Shown: positions 25,585 to 34,111, numbered from the stretch's first letter. The stretch is DNA of 64,000 bases from Streptomyces rhizoryzae (GCF_023155275.1 NZ_JALMUV010000006.1:169386-233385), one strand, 5' to 3'. Notes: generated by a model not told the origin, from the letters alone. Numbers and translations are program-made.

Positions 25585-27353
25585 CGCCGGCCCTCCGCGC
25601 CCTCGCCGGGGCCCGCGGGCCGCGCCCGGCCCGCCGCCGGCTCCTCGTCGCCGGCCAGCCGGGAGGCGTCCCGGGGCAGCCGCAGGGTGAACACCGCGCC
25701 GCCCTCGGGGTGGTTGGCCGCGCTGATCCGGCCGCCGTGGATGTGGGCGTTCTCCTGCGCGATCGACAGGCCCAGGCCGCTGCCCTCGGAGCGCGGCCGG
25801 GACGCGCTCGCCTTGTAGAAACGGTCGAAGACGTGCGGCAGCACCTCCTCCGGGATGCCCGGACCGTGGTCCCGCACCCGGATCACCAGCTGCCCGCCCC
25901 CGGGGCCGTCCGGGCCGTCGGGGCCGTCCGGGCCGTCCGCCGGCTCCGGCGCCCCGGCGGCCGCCGCCTCCGCGCCGTCCGCGCCCTCGGGGCGCTCGGC
26001 CCGCTCCGGGGGCTCCGGGCGCTCCCCCTGCGCGGTGCCGTCCGCCGCCGGCGGCGCCTCGGCCGGTTCGGTGCGGACCGAGACCCGGACCGGGGAGCCG
26101 CCGTGCTTGAGGGCGTTGCCGATGAGGTTCGCCAGGATCACGTCGAGCCGGCGCGGGTCCAGCCGGGCCACGGTGCCGCGGTCGGCGTCCAGCTCCACCG
26201 CGTCCAGCCAGGCCCGCGCGTCGATGCAGGCGGTCACCTGGTCGGCGACGTCGACGTCGTCCAGCACCAGCCGGGCGGTGCCGGCGTCGAAGCGGGTGAC
26301 CTCCATGAGGTTCTCCACCAGGTCGTTCAGCCGCCGGGTCTCGCTGACCACCAGCTGCACGGCCGGCGCGATCATCGGGTCGAGGGAGTCCGCCTCCTCC
26401 TCCAGCACCTCGGTGACCGCGGTGATCGCGGTCAGCGGCGTCCGCAGCTCGTGCGACATGTCCGCGACGAACCGCCGGGACGCCGCCTCCCGCCCGCTCA
26501 GCTCCTCGACCCGCTGCTGGAGCCGCTCCGCGGTGCGGTTGAAGGTCCGCGACAGGTCGGCCAGCTCGTCCGTGCCGGTCACCCGCAGCCGGGTGTCCAG
26601 CCGCCCCTCGCCCAGCTGCCGCGCCGCGTCGCCCAGCCGCTGGACGGGCCGCAGCACGGTCGTCGCGGCGGCCTGCGCCAGCAGCGCCGAGCCGACCAGC
26701 GCCAGCGCGGTGGCGATCCCCAGCGACCAGCCCAGCGAGGTGAGGTCCTGCCGCTCGGTGGCCAGCGACTTCATCATGTAGCCGGTCGGCCCGCCGCCGA
26801 TCACCTGCGCCCCGGCGATGAGGTAGGGGACGCCCCCGACCTCCTTGCGCTGCCAGTACAGGTGGTGCGCGGAGCGGTTGTTCTCGTCGACCGGCCGGAC
26901 CTCGTCGACGGCGCTGCGCAGCGACTGCGGGACGTCGGCCAGCGTCAGCAGGTCCTTGTCGGTGGTGGCCGCGCACTCCTTGCCCTCGCGGTCCGTGCCG
27001 ATCAGCAGCACCGTGTAGTTCTGCGGCCCGGCCGCCATCTGCCGGGCGGCGTCCTGGAGTTCGGAGCAGCGCGGGCGCAGCGGCAGCGTGCGGGTGCTGT
27101 CCTCCAGCGACTTGCGGAAGTCCTTCAGCGCGGCGTTCTGGGTGCGGTCCAGCACGGTGTTGCGGTTGAGCCAGTACGCGATCCCGGACGCCGAGACCGC
27201 CGCGGTCAGCGCCACCAGCGCGAACACCACGACCAGCCGCATCCGCAGACTCGTCAGCCGCAGCAGCCCCGCGGCCCGGCGCAGCCGCCGTCCCGCCCCG
27301 CCCCGCCGCTCGCCCTCCCCGGCTCCGGCGCCGCGCGTGGCACCGGCCGTCAC
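25581..27353 (-). CDS. afsQ2: Sensor histidine kinase AfsQ2
   Basis: This 590-residue kinase has an N-terminal helix (LVVVFALVALTAAVSASGIA), an extracytoplasmic sensor of about 140 residues, a second helix (GIATALALVGSALLA), HAMP, the H-box MSHELRTPLTAI with phospho-accepting His301, an N-box (LANLIGNALKHGG), and VRDHGPGIP and GSGLGLSIAQ ATP-lid motifs. Between N-box and DHGPGIP sits a low-complexity insert of about 55 residues rich in Pro, Glu, Ala and DGP repeats; I recall the S. coelicolor protein as about 535 residues, so the insert explains the extra length. GTG 27353 overlaps the AfsQ1 stop. AfsQ1/Q2 is known to respond to nitrogen status and to affect antibiotic production. Confidence 0.88.
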   Translation of the reverse strand: MTAGATRGAGAGEGERRGGAGRRLRRAAGLLRLTSLRMRLVVVFALVALTAAVSASGIAYWLNRNTVLDRTQNAALKDFRKSLEDSTRTLPLRPRCSELQDAARQMAAGPQNYTVLLIGTDREGKECAATTDKDLLTLADVPQSLRSAVDEVRPVDENNRSAHHLYWQRKEVGGVPYLIAGAQVIGGGPTGYMMKSLATERQDLTSLGWSLGIATALALVGSALLAQAAATTVLRPVQRLGDAARQLGEGRLDTRLRVTGTDELADLSRTFNRTAERLQQRVEELSGREAASRRFVADMSHELRTPLTAITAVTEVLEEEADSLDPMIAPAVQLVVSETRRLNDLVENLMEVTRFDAGTARLVLDDVDVADQVTACIDARAWLDAVELDADRGTVARLDPRRLDVILANLIGNALKHGGSPVRVSVRTEPAEAPPAADGTAQGERPEPPERAERPEGADGAEAAAAGAPEPADGPDGPDGPDGPGGGQLVIRVRDHGPGIPEEVLPHVFDRFYKASASRPRSEGSGLGLSIAQENAHIHGGRISAANHPEGGAVFTLRLPRDASRLAGDEEPAAGRARPAGPGEGAEGRR

Positions 27354-28027
27354 TGCGGCGCGTCCAGCCGGTAGCCGACCCCGCGGACGGTACGGATCAG
27401 TGTCGGGGAGGAGGGCACGTCCTCCACCTTCGCGCGCAGCCGCTGCACACAGGCGTCCACCAGGCGCGAGTCGCCGAGGTAGTCGTGCTCCCACACCAGC
27501 CGCAGCAGCTGCTGCCGGGACAGCGCCTGACCCGGCCGCCGGCTCAGCTCCAGCAGCAACCGCAGCTCGGTCGGGGTCAGTTGCAGATCCTGGCCGTTCT
27601 TGGTGACGGTCATCGCCGACCGGTCGATCACCAGCGAGCCGAACGTCGCCGAATCGCTGGACTCCCGCTCGCCGCGCCGCAGCACCGCCCGGATCCGGGC
27701 GTCCAGCACCCGGCCCTGCACCGGCTTGACGACATAGTCGTCGGCGCCGGACTCCAGCCCCACCACCACGTCGATGTCATCGCTGCGCGCGGTGAGCAGG
27801 ATGATGGGCAGCTGGTCCGTACGCCGGATGCGCCGGCACACCTCGAAACCGTCGATGCCCGGCAGCATCACATCCAGCACGATCAGGTCCGGCCGCTGCT
27901 CGCGCAGCAGCTTCAGACCGTCCTCGCCCGTCGCCGCGGTCATCACACGGTGACCCTGGCGGGAGAGCGAGAGTTCGAGGGCCGTGCGGATGGCGTCGTC
28001 GTCCTCGATCAGCAACAGGAAAGGCAC
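27350..28027 (-). CDS. afsQ1: Response regulator AfsQ1
   Basis: This OmpR-class regulator has a receiver domain (LLLIEDDDAIRTALELSL, IVLDVMLPGIDGFEVCRR with Asp52 as phosphorylation site, LLTARSD, VVKPVQ) and a C-terminal winged helix (LQLTPTELRLLLELS, RLVDACVQRLRAK, TVRGVGYRL). GTG 28027 gives 225 residues, the length I recall for AfsQ1; ATG 28036 adds three. Family knowledge links it to nitrogen-dependent control of antibiotics and of sigQ, which is divergent here. A matching binding site lies in the shared promoter region. Confidence 0.9.
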   Translation of the reverse strand: MPFLLLIEDDDAIRTALELSLSRQGHRVMTAATGEDGLKLLREQRPDLIVLDVMLPGIDGFEVCRRIRRTDQLPIILLTARSDDIDVVVGLESGADDYVVKPVQGRVLDARIRAVLRRGERESSDSATFGSLVIDRSAMTVTKNGQDLQLTPTELRLLLELSRRPGQALSRQQLLRLVWEHDYLGDSRLVDACVQRLRAKVEDVPSSPTLIRTVRGVGYRLDAPQ

Positions 28028-28116
28028 GCTCGCCATTCTGGCGCATGGGACGCCGGGAGATCGACCGGCGCCCGCACCGGTGCCGTCCGGCCCGCTGTCC
28101 GGCGCCACGCCGCACC

Positions 28117-28144
28117 GTGACCGGCCCTGTGACACGCCTGTGAC
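28117..28144. promoter_or_regulatory. AfsQ1 binding site in the afsQ1/sigQ region
   Basis: Three GTGAC words lie at 28117-28121, 28129-28133 and 28140-28144. The last two are exactly 6 bases apart, matching the published AfsQ1 consensus GTnAC-n6-GTnAC as I recall it; the first is 7 bases away. This suggests direct control of sigQ and perhaps autoregulation. Confidence 0.65.
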
Positions 28145-28273
28145 AGACGGGGGACACCGCGATGAAACTGGGTTGGCAGTCTTTTGGGCAGCCGGGAGAG
28201 ATCAACTCCGCCAGGACGGGAAACCGGCAGCGAAACACCGAACGAACTGGCTCGACCGACGGGGGGCAGCGCG

Positions 28274-29068
28274 ATGAACACACTGCACGGCACGAATACC
28301 GGCGCAGTCGTCACGCGCCTCCACGACCTCGGGCGCGAGAAGTCCGGTGCCACCATGACCGGGCGGGGGTGCGGTCGTGGCACCGGACGTCAGCGGCCGC
28401 CGTACATGGTGGCCATTGACGCAACGGTGGCGCCCAAGGGGCCCGACGGGGGGAACGGGGGCCAGGAGAGCGCCAACGGGGGGACCGGCGGGGCGGCCGC
28501 GTACGGGGAGACGGGGGAGAAGCGCACCGCGGCGGAGGCGGCGGAGGCCGAAGCGGCCTTCACCGCCTACGTCCAGGAGCGCCGCGCCTCCCTGTACGCC
28601 ACCGCCTACCACCTGACCGGCGACCGCTACGAGGCCGAGGACCTGCTCCAGAGCGCGCTGTTCTCGACCTACCGGGCCTGGGACCGGATCAGCGACAAGG
28701 CCGCGCTCGGCGGCTACCTGCGCCGCACCATGACGAACCTGCACATCAGCGCCTGGCGCCGGCGCAGGCTCAACGAGTACCCGACCGAGGAACTGCCCGA
28801 GACCGCCGCCGACGCGGACGCCATGCGCGGCACCGAGCTGCGCGCCGTCCTGTGGCAGGCGCTGGCCCGGCTGCCCGAGGCGCAGCGCACCATGCTGGTG
28901 CTGCGCTACTACGAGGGCCGCACGGACCCGGAGATCGCGGACATCCTCAACATCAGTGTCGGCACGGTGAAGTCCAGCATCTGGCGCTCGCTGCGCCGGC
29001 TGCGCGAGGACGAGGTCCTCAGCTTCGGCCGTGACGAGGAGGAGTCCTTCGGCGCGCTGGTCGCCTGA
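28274..29068 (+). CDS. sigQ: SigQ-type (SigE-family) RNA polymerase sigma factor
   Basis: This 264-residue ECF sigma factor has region 2 (AFTAYVQERRASLYATAYHLTG, AEDLLQSALFSTYRAWDRI) and region 4 (LARLPEAQRTMLVLRYYEG, then NISVGTVKSSIWRSL). An unusually long N-terminal tail of about 95 residues is Gly/Asn/Glu-rich. ATG 28274 follows GGGGGG and gives MNTLHGTNTGAVV. Its divergence from afsQ1 identifies it as SigQ, which in S. coelicolor antagonises AfsQ-dependent antibiotic activation. The C-terminus is acidic (FGRDEEESFGALVA). Confidence 0.82.
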   Translation: MNTLHGTNTGAVVTRLHDLGREKSGATMTGRGCGRGTGRQRPPYMVAIDATVAPKGPDGGNGGQESANGGTGGAAAYGETGEKRTAAEAAEAEAAFTAYVQERRASLYATAYHLTGDRYEAEDLLQSALFSTYRAWDRISDKAALGGYLRRTMTNLHISAWRRRRLNEYPTEELPETAADADAMRGTELRAVLWQALARLPEAQRTMLVLRYYEGRTDPEIADILNISVGTVKSSIWRSLRRLREDEVLSFGRDEEESFGALVA

Positions 29069-29073
29069 GGACG

Positions 29074-29178
29074 GGGGGTAACGGGGGAACGGCCCGAGGG
29101 GGATCCGGGGGGAGAGCCCGAGGGGGGCACGGGGGAAGCCGGGGCGACCCGGCGGCAACGGGGGAACACGGGGGAAAC
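29074..29178 (+). other. G-tract-rich 3' UTR of sigQ
   Basis: After the sigQ stop the plus strand carries at least nine runs of four or more G separated by short spacers (for example GGGGGGTAACGGGGG and CGGGGGAACACGGGGG), just before the terminator. The nascent RNA could fold into one or more G-quadruplexes. No gene lies here. Confidence 0.5.
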
Positions 29179-29219
29179 GAGCGGGTTCGGGCGGCCGGGG
29201 GGTCTGCCCGAACCCGCTC
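29179..29219 (+). terminator. Terminator of sigQ
   Basis: GAGCGGGTTCGGGC (29179-29192) pairs perfectly with GCCCGAACCCGCTC (29206-29219) around a 13-base loop and is followed by a T-rich TTGCGTTCTT stretch. Confidence 0.88.
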
Positions 29220-29327
29220 TTGCGTTCTTCCGTATGCCCCGGCCCGGCCCGCGGCACGCGCCACGGCACCCGGCCCGGCGCCGCGCCCAGGGGCGCACCC
29301 CAGGGCCCGTCAGGCCCCCAGGGCCCG

Positions 29328-29966
29328 TCAGGTCCGCACGGCCGCCACCGGATCGTCCGCGCGGGCCGCCGCTATCCGGGCCAGCGCCTCCGGCTTGGCG
29401 CACGGGTGCGCGCCGAGCGCGGTGTGCCGGGCCACGAGCGTCCGCTCGCCGCGCAGCAGCCGCAGGCCCCGGCGCAGCAGATACCCCGCAGGCTTCCGGC
29501 CCTCGCGCAGATCCCGCAGCAGCCGGCGGCGGAACGTCGTGGCCGGCCGCCCGCGCAGGCACAGCGCGTCGGCCAGCACGCCCGCCGCCCGGCAGCGCGC
29601 GACGATGTCGGCGGCGAAGATGCCCTCCGCGATGAACAGCCGCGCCCCGTCGAGCGCCAGCGCCGCCGCACCGGTCCGCGCGCTGGCCGCGATGTCGTAC
29701 ACCGGTACCGCGGTCCGTCCGGTGCGGCACAGCTCCTCGATGGCCGCGAGCGCGGCCCCCGCGTCCCAGGAGAGCGGGGAGTCCCAGTCGGCGCCGCCGC
29801 CGTCCGGAAGTTGGGGCAGGGAGGGGTCGGTGCCCTCCTTGTAGAAGTCGTCCAGGTTGAGGACGGGCAGGCCGGTCAGGGCGGCCAGGGACGTCTTCCC
29901 GGAGCCGGAGGGCCCGGTCAGCAGGACGACGCGGGCCGGCGGCCGGGCGGTTGAGGGGGAGGTCAC
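29328..29966 (-). CDS. Uridine kinase-like P-loop kinase
   Basis: This 212-residue P-loop protein has Walker A LTGPSGSGKTSL near residue 16, VLNLDDFYKEGTDPSLPQ (substrate-binding DDFY motif), DWDSPLSWD and FIAEGIFAADIV. These match the uridine kinase/phosphoribulokinase group, which phosphorylates uridine or cytidine with NTP. It lacks the full C-terminal part of classical Udk, so substrate assignment is tentative. GTG 29966 is used. It lies among nucleoside salvage genes, but no CTACGCGCGTAG site was seen upstream. Confidence 0.75.
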   Translation of the reverse strand: MTSPSTARPPARVVLLTGPSGSGKTSLAALTGLPVLNLDDFYKEGTDPSLPQLPDGGGADWDSPLSWDAGAALAAIEELCRTGRTAVPVYDIAASARTGAAALALDGARLFIAEGIFAADIVARCRAAGVLADALCLRGRPATTFRRRLLRDLREGRKPAGYLLRRGLRLLRGERTLVARHTALGAHPCAKPEALARIAAARADDPVAAVRT

Positions 29967-30137
29967 GGGTACTCATTGTCGGGCATTGCGCCGTGGGGGG
30001 TACCCCTGGCGCGCGAGGTGGAACCCCCGCCACCGCTCAACTACGCTACGCAGTCATCCGATTACGCGGGCGGCCGTGCGCTCGCCCGCGTGACCGGTGG
30101 CGTACCACGGCTCCCGATCCACAGGCAGGTGGCACAG

Positions 30138-30551
30138 ATGCCCTCCCACGCACGTCCCAAGCCCCGCCGCGTCCCGCGCGGTCTGCTCCGCGCCGGGCTG
30201 GTGGTCTCCGCGGCCGGCGCCGCGCTGACGGGCGGTGCGGCGGCGGCGAACGCGGCCGCCCCCGCCTCCGGCACCGGAACGCAGACCTCCGCGAAGGACA
30301 CCGGCGCGGTGGCGCACGCGCTGACCCACGCGGTGACGGACTCCGCCGGCGGCGCCCTCGCCCCGGTCAAGGACCTCAAACTCGACCCGCTGGCCAACAC
30401 CAGCGTCGACCCGCTGGCCAACGCCGTCGGCACCCAGATCGCCGACTTCAAGCCGGTGAGCACCGCGCTGCTGACCGACCCGGTGGCCAAGGGCGGCGCG
30501 CTGCGCACCCTCCCGCTGGTCGGGTCCGCGACCCGGATCCTGCCGGGCTAG
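30138..30551 (+). CDS. Secreted protein, unknown function
   Basis: This 137-residue protein has a Tat-like or Sec signal: a basic stretch (PKPRRVPRGLLRAG) and a hydrophobic core ending ANAAAPA. The mature protein, about 100 residues, has a repeated DPLANTSVDPLANAVG and GALRTLPLVGSATRILPG near the end, recalling the small secreted protein at 23670-23957. No Cys and no known domain. ATG 30138 has AGGTGG upstream. It stands alone between uridine kinase and the terminator. Confidence 0.7.
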   Translation: MPSHARPKPRRVPRGLLRAGLVVSAAGAALTGGAAAANAAAPASGTGTQTSAKDTGAVAHALTHAVTDSAGGALAPVKDLKLDPLANTSVDPLANAVGTQIADFKPVSTALLTDPVAKGGALRTLPLVGSATRILPG

Positions 30552-30573
30552 GGGGTGTCCGGGCGGACGCACC

Positions 30574-30605
30574 ACCGCCCCGGGTGCCGCGGCACCCGGG
30601 GCGGT
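30574..30605. terminator. Perfect 32-bp palindrome between converging genes
   Basis: ACCGCCCCGGGTGCCG (30574-30589) is followed immediately by its complement. It lies 22 bases after the secreted-protein stop and 23 bases after the short aldehyde dehydrogenase stop on the other strand, so it can end both transcripts. Confidence 0.8.
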
Positions 30606-30628
30606 CGTACGTCCGCAACGCGCCCGGC

Positions 30629-31489
30629 TCAGACACCCATCGGGTGCCACACCGTCTTGGTCTCCAGGAAGGCCAGCAGCCGCTCGGTACCGGGGTCCGC
30701 GGTCCAGTCGGCGGCCCGCGGGCGCAGCACCCGCTTGAGGTTGTCGGCCGCCGCGGTCTCCAGCTCCGTTGCCAGTTCGGCGCCGGCGCCGGTCAGGTCC
30801 AGCGCGTTGACGTCCTGGTGGGCGGCGAGCGGGGCGGCCAGCTCCGCGGTCCGGCCGGAGAGGAGGTTGACCACCCCGCCCGGCAGGTCGGAGGTGGCCA
30901 GCACCTCGGCCAGCGACAGCGCGGGCAGCGGGGCCCGCTCGGCGGCCACGACCACCGCGGTGTTACCGGTGACGATCACCGGGGCGAGCACCGACACCAG
31001 GCCCAGGAACGACGACTCCTGCGGGGCCAGCACCGCCACCACGCCCGTCGGCTCCGGGGACGAGAGGTTGAAGTACGGGCCCGCGACCGGGTTCGCCGAA
31101 CCGGCGATCTGGGCGACCTTGTCGGACCAGCCCGCGTACCAGACCCAGCGGTCCACCGCCGCGTCCACCTGCGCCGCCGCCGCGGCCGGGGACACGCCCT
31201 CGGCCGCCGCGACCTCCGCGGCGAACTGCTCGCGGCGGCCCTGGAGCATCTCCGCGACGCGGTAGAGGATCTGCCCGCGGTTGTACGCCGTGGCGCCCGA
31301 CCAGCCGCCGAACGCCTTGCGGGCGGCGACCACCGCGTCCCGGGCGTCCTTGCGCGAGGCCAGCGGCGCGTTGGCCAGCCAGCCGCCCTCCGTGTCCGTC
31401 ACCTCGTACACCCGCCCGCTCTCGGACCGGGGGAACTTCCCCCCGACGTACAGCTTGTAGGTCTTGAGAACGCTCAAGCGATCAGACAT
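30629..31489 (-). CDS. Truncated aldehyde dehydrogenase-family protein
   Basis: This 286-residue protein matches only the N-terminal NAD-binding half of aldehyde dehydrogenases (KLYVGGKFPRSESGRVYEV, ARDAVVAARKAFGGWSG, EPTGVVAVLAPQESSFLG, TGNTAVVVAAE). The region with the catalytic Cys and the conserved Glu is absent, so it should be catalytically inactive alone. The upstream full-length gene overlaps it by 8 bases. From memory S. coelicolor has a similar short/long pair, so this is probably a conserved partner subunit rather than decay. Confidence 0.75.
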   Translation of the reverse strand: MSDRLSVLKTYKLYVGGKFPRSESGRVYEVTDTEGGWLANAPLASRKDARDAVVAARKAFGGWSGATAYNRGQILYRVAEMLQGRREQFAAEVAAAEGVSPAAAAAQVDAAVDRWVWYAGWSDKVAQIAGSANPVAGPYFNLSSPEPTGVVAVLAPQESSFLGLVSVLAPVIVTGNTAVVVAAERAPLPALSLAEVLATSDLPGGVVNLLSGRTAELAAPLAAHQDVNALDLTGAGAELATELETAAADNLKRVLRPRAADWTADPGTERLLAFLETKTVWHPMGV

Positions 31490-32912
31490 CGAGGTACGCC
31501 TCCAGACCGTGCCGGCCGCCCTCGCGGCCGAAGCCCGACTCCTTGTAGCCGCCGAACGGCGAGGCCGGGTCGAACTTGTTGAACGTGTTGGACCAGATGA
31601 CCCCGGCCCGCAGCTTGCTCGCCATCCACAGCATCCGGGAGCTCTTCTCCGTCCAGATGCCCGCCGACAGGCCGTACGGCGTGTTGTTGGCCTTGGCCAC
31701 CGCCTCCTGCGGCGTGCGGAAGGTCAGCACGGACAGCACCGGGCCGAAGATCTCCTCGCGGGCGACCCGGTGGGCCTGGGTGACGCCGGTGAACAGGGTC
31801 GGCGCGAACCAGTAACCGGAACCGGGCAGTTCGCACGCCGGGGACCAGCGCTCGGCGCCCTCGGCCTCGCCCGCGTCGGCCAGCTCGGTGATCCGGGCCA
31901 GCTGCTCCGCGGAGTTGATCGCGCCGATGTCGGTGTTCTTGTCCAGCGGATCACCCACCCGCAGGGTCGCCATCCGGCGCTTGAGCGCGTCCAGCAGCTC
32001 GTCCTGGACGGACTCCTGGACCAGCAGCCGGGAGCCCGCGCAGCACACGTGCCCCTGGTTGAAGAAGATGCCGTTGACGATGCCCTCGACGGCCTGGTCG
32101 AGCGGCGCGTCGTCGAAGACGATGTTGGCCGCCTTGCCGCCCAGTTCGAGGGTCAGCTTCTTGTCCGTACCGGCGACCGTGCGGGCGATCGCCTTGCCCA
32201 CCTCGGTGGAGCCGGTGAAGGCCACCTTGTCGATGCCCGGGTGCCCGGCCAGCGCCGCGCCGGTGCTGCCGTCACCGGTGACGATGTTGACGACGCCCTT
32301 GGGCAGCCCCGCCTGGCGGCAGATGTCCGCGAAGAACAGCGCGGAGAGCGGGGTGGTCTCGGCCGGCTTGAGCACGACCGTGTTGCCGCAGGCCAGCGCC
32401 GGCGCGACCTTCCACGCCAGCATCAGCAGCGGGAAGTTCCAGGGGATGATCTGGCCGGCCACGCCCAGCGGCTTCGGGTCCGGCCCGAAGCCCGCGTGGC
32501 CGAGCTTGTCCGCCCAGCCCGCGTGGTAGAAGAAGTGCGCGGCCACCAGCGGCAGGTCGGCGTCCCGCGACTCGCGGATCGGCTTGCCGTTGTCCAGCGT
32601 CTCCAGGACGGCCAGCTCGCGCGAGCGCTCCTGGATGATCCGGGCGATCCGGAAGAGGTACTTGGCGCGCTCGGCACCGGGCAGCGCCGACCACTTCTCG
32701 AACGCCTTCCGGGCGGCCCCGACGGCGCGGTCCACGTCGTCCGCGGTGCCCTGGGTGTACTCGGCGAGCACCTCCTCGGTGGCGGGCGAGACGGTCTTGC
32801 GGAGGCCGCCGCCCGCGCCCTCGGTGAACTCGCCGTCGATGAACAGCCCGTAGGAGGGCGCCAGGTCCACGACGGAGCGCGACTCGGGCGCCGGTGCGTA
32901 GTCAAAGGTCAT
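31482..32912 (-). CDS. Aldehyde dehydrogenase
   Basis: This 476-residue NAD(P)-dependent enzyme is full length: GLFIDGEF, IIPWNFPLLM, KPAETTPLSAL, FTGSTEVGKAI, LELGGKAANIVF (general-base Glu), GHVCCAGSRLLV (catalytic Cys), EEIFGPVLSV and SPFGGYKESGFGRE. It lies 2 bases after deoC, so it likely oxidises the acetaldehyde that DeoC releases. The short homologue at 30629 overlaps its end. Both are under the deoC operator. Confidence 0.9.
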   Translation of the reverse strand: MTFDYAPAPESRSVVDLAPSYGLFIDGEFTEGAGGGLRKTVSPATEEVLAEYTQGTADDVDRAVGAARKAFEKWSALPGAERAKYLFRIARIIQERSRELAVLETLDNGKPIRESRDADLPLVAAHFFYHAGWADKLGHAGFGPDPKPLGVAGQIIPWNFPLLMLAWKVAPALACGNTVVLKPAETTPLSALFFADICRQAGLPKGVVNIVTGDGSTGAALAGHPGIDKVAFTGSTEVGKAIARTVAGTDKKLTLELGGKAANIVFDDAPLDQAVEGIVNGIFFNQGHVCCAGSRLLVQESVQDELLDALKRRMATLRVGDPLDKNTDIGAINSAEQLARITELADAGEAEGAERWSPACELPGSGYWFAPTLFTGVTQAHRVAREEIFGPVLSVLTFRTPQEAVAKANNTPYGLSAGIWTEKSSRMLWMASKLRAGVIWSNTFNKFDPASPFGGYKESGFGREGGRHGLEAYLDV

Positions 32913-32914
32913 GG

Positions 32915-33916
32915 TCAGTCCACCGTGACGTAGTCGGGGCCGGAGTAGCGGCCGGTGCTGAGCTTCTGGCGCTGCATCAGCAGGTCGTTGAGGAGGCTGG
33001 ACGCGCCGAACCGGAACCAGTCGGCGGTCAGCCACTCCTCGCCCAGCGTCTCGTTCACCATCACCAGGTACTTGATCGCGTCCTTGGTCGTCCGGATGCC
33101 GCCGGCCGGTTTGACGCCGACCTGGACGCCGGTGGCCGCGCGGAAGTCCCGGACCGCCTCCAGCATCAGCAGCGTCACCGGGGGCGTGGCGTTCACCGCC
33201 ACCTTGCCGGTCGAGGTCTTGATGAAGTCGGCGCCGGCCAGCATCGCCAGCCAGGACACCCGGCGCACGTTGTCGTACGTCTCCAGCTCACCGGTCTCGA
33301 AGATCACCTTCAGGTGGGCGGCGCTGCCGTCCGGGCGGGCGCACGCCTCCTTCACGGCCTTGATCTCCTCGAAGACCGCCAGGTAGCGGCCGGAGAGGAA
33401 GGCGCCCCGGTCGATCACCATGTCGATCTCGTCGGCGCCGGCGGCCACCGCGTCCCGGGTGTCGGCCAGCTTGACCGGCAGCGCCGCCCGGCCCGCCGGG
33501 AAGGCGGTGGCGACCGAGGCGACGTGGATCCCGGAACCGGCCAGCGCCTCCTTGGCGGTGGCGACCATGTCCGGGTAGACGCAGATCGCGGCGACCTTGG
33601 GGGTGGTGCGGTCGGTGGGGTCGGGGTGGACACCCTTGGCGCACAGCGCCCGGACCTTGCCGGGGGTGTCCGCGCCTTCGAGCGTCGTCAGGTCGATCAT
33701 CGAGATGGCCAGGTCGATGGCGTACGCCTTGGCCGAGGTCTTGATCGAGCGGGTGCCGAGCGTGGCGGCGCGGGCCTGTAGCCCTACCGCGTCGACGCCG
33801 GGGAGTCCGTGCAGGAAGCGGCGCAGCGCCCCGTCCGAGGCGGTCACGTCCGCCATCGCAGCCAGGCGCCCCGCGGCCTCTTTGCCGTATGCGGGAACAG
33901 TGGTGGGCATGGTCAC
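32915..33916 (-). CDS. deoC: Deoxyribose-phosphate aldolase
   Basis: This 333-residue aldolase of the long DeoC class splits 2-deoxyribose-5-phosphate into acetaldehyde and glyceraldehyde-3-phosphate. VAAICVYPDMV, DEIDMVIDRGAFLSG, LKVIFETGEL, DFIKTSTGK (Schiff-base Lys) and VGVKPAGGIRTTKDA are all present. I use GTG 33916 because TATGCT (complement of 33923-33928) lies 6 bases upstream; ATG 33910 is close by. It heads an operon with two aldehyde dehydrogenase genes. Confidence 0.93.
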   Translation of the reverse strand: MTMPTTVPAYGKEAAGRLAAMADVTASDGALRRFLHGLPGVDAVGLQARAATLGTRSIKTSAKAYAIDLAISMIDLTTLEGADTPGKVRALCAKGVHPDPTDRTTPKVAAICVYPDMVATAKEALAGSGIHVASVATAFPAGRAALPVKLADTRDAVAAGADEIDMVIDRGAFLSGRYLAVFEEIKAVKEACARPDGSAAHLKVIFETGELETYDNVRRVSWLAMLAGADFIKTSTGKVAVNATPPVTLLMLEAVRDFRAATGVQVGVKPAGGIRTTKDAIKYLVMVNETLGEEWLTADWFRFGASSLLNDLLMQRQKLSTGRYSGPDYVTVD

Positions 33917-33922
33917 GAGGGG

Positions 33923-33941
33923 AGCATATCTACGCGCGTAG
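33923..33941 (-). promoter_or_regulatory. Nucleoside operator and leaderless promoter of deoC
   Basis: The perfect palindrome CTACGCGCGTAG (33930-33941) is one base upstream of the minus-strand -10 box TATGCT (33923-33928), which is 6 bases from GTG 33916. Geometry is nearly the same as for add. Confidence 0.7.
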
Positions 33942-34111
33942 CGTCCTGTCACCCCCCGGATCCGGACGCTCTTGCCCACAACGGGCGGGAGGTCGGGCGG
34001 GAACGGGGTGAATGTCCGGAAAAGCGGACCGCCGGGTCCGCTGCGCCACGGTCCCGCATCGATGCCGTAACGCAATGTCCGGCATGCGGACGGTCAGGCA
34101 GAATCGGCGGC

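Noticed and set aside
29976..30137. N-terminal extension of the secreted protein at 30138.
   Set aside because: The added residues are Pro-rich and precede a clear signal peptide; ATG 30138 is the natural start.
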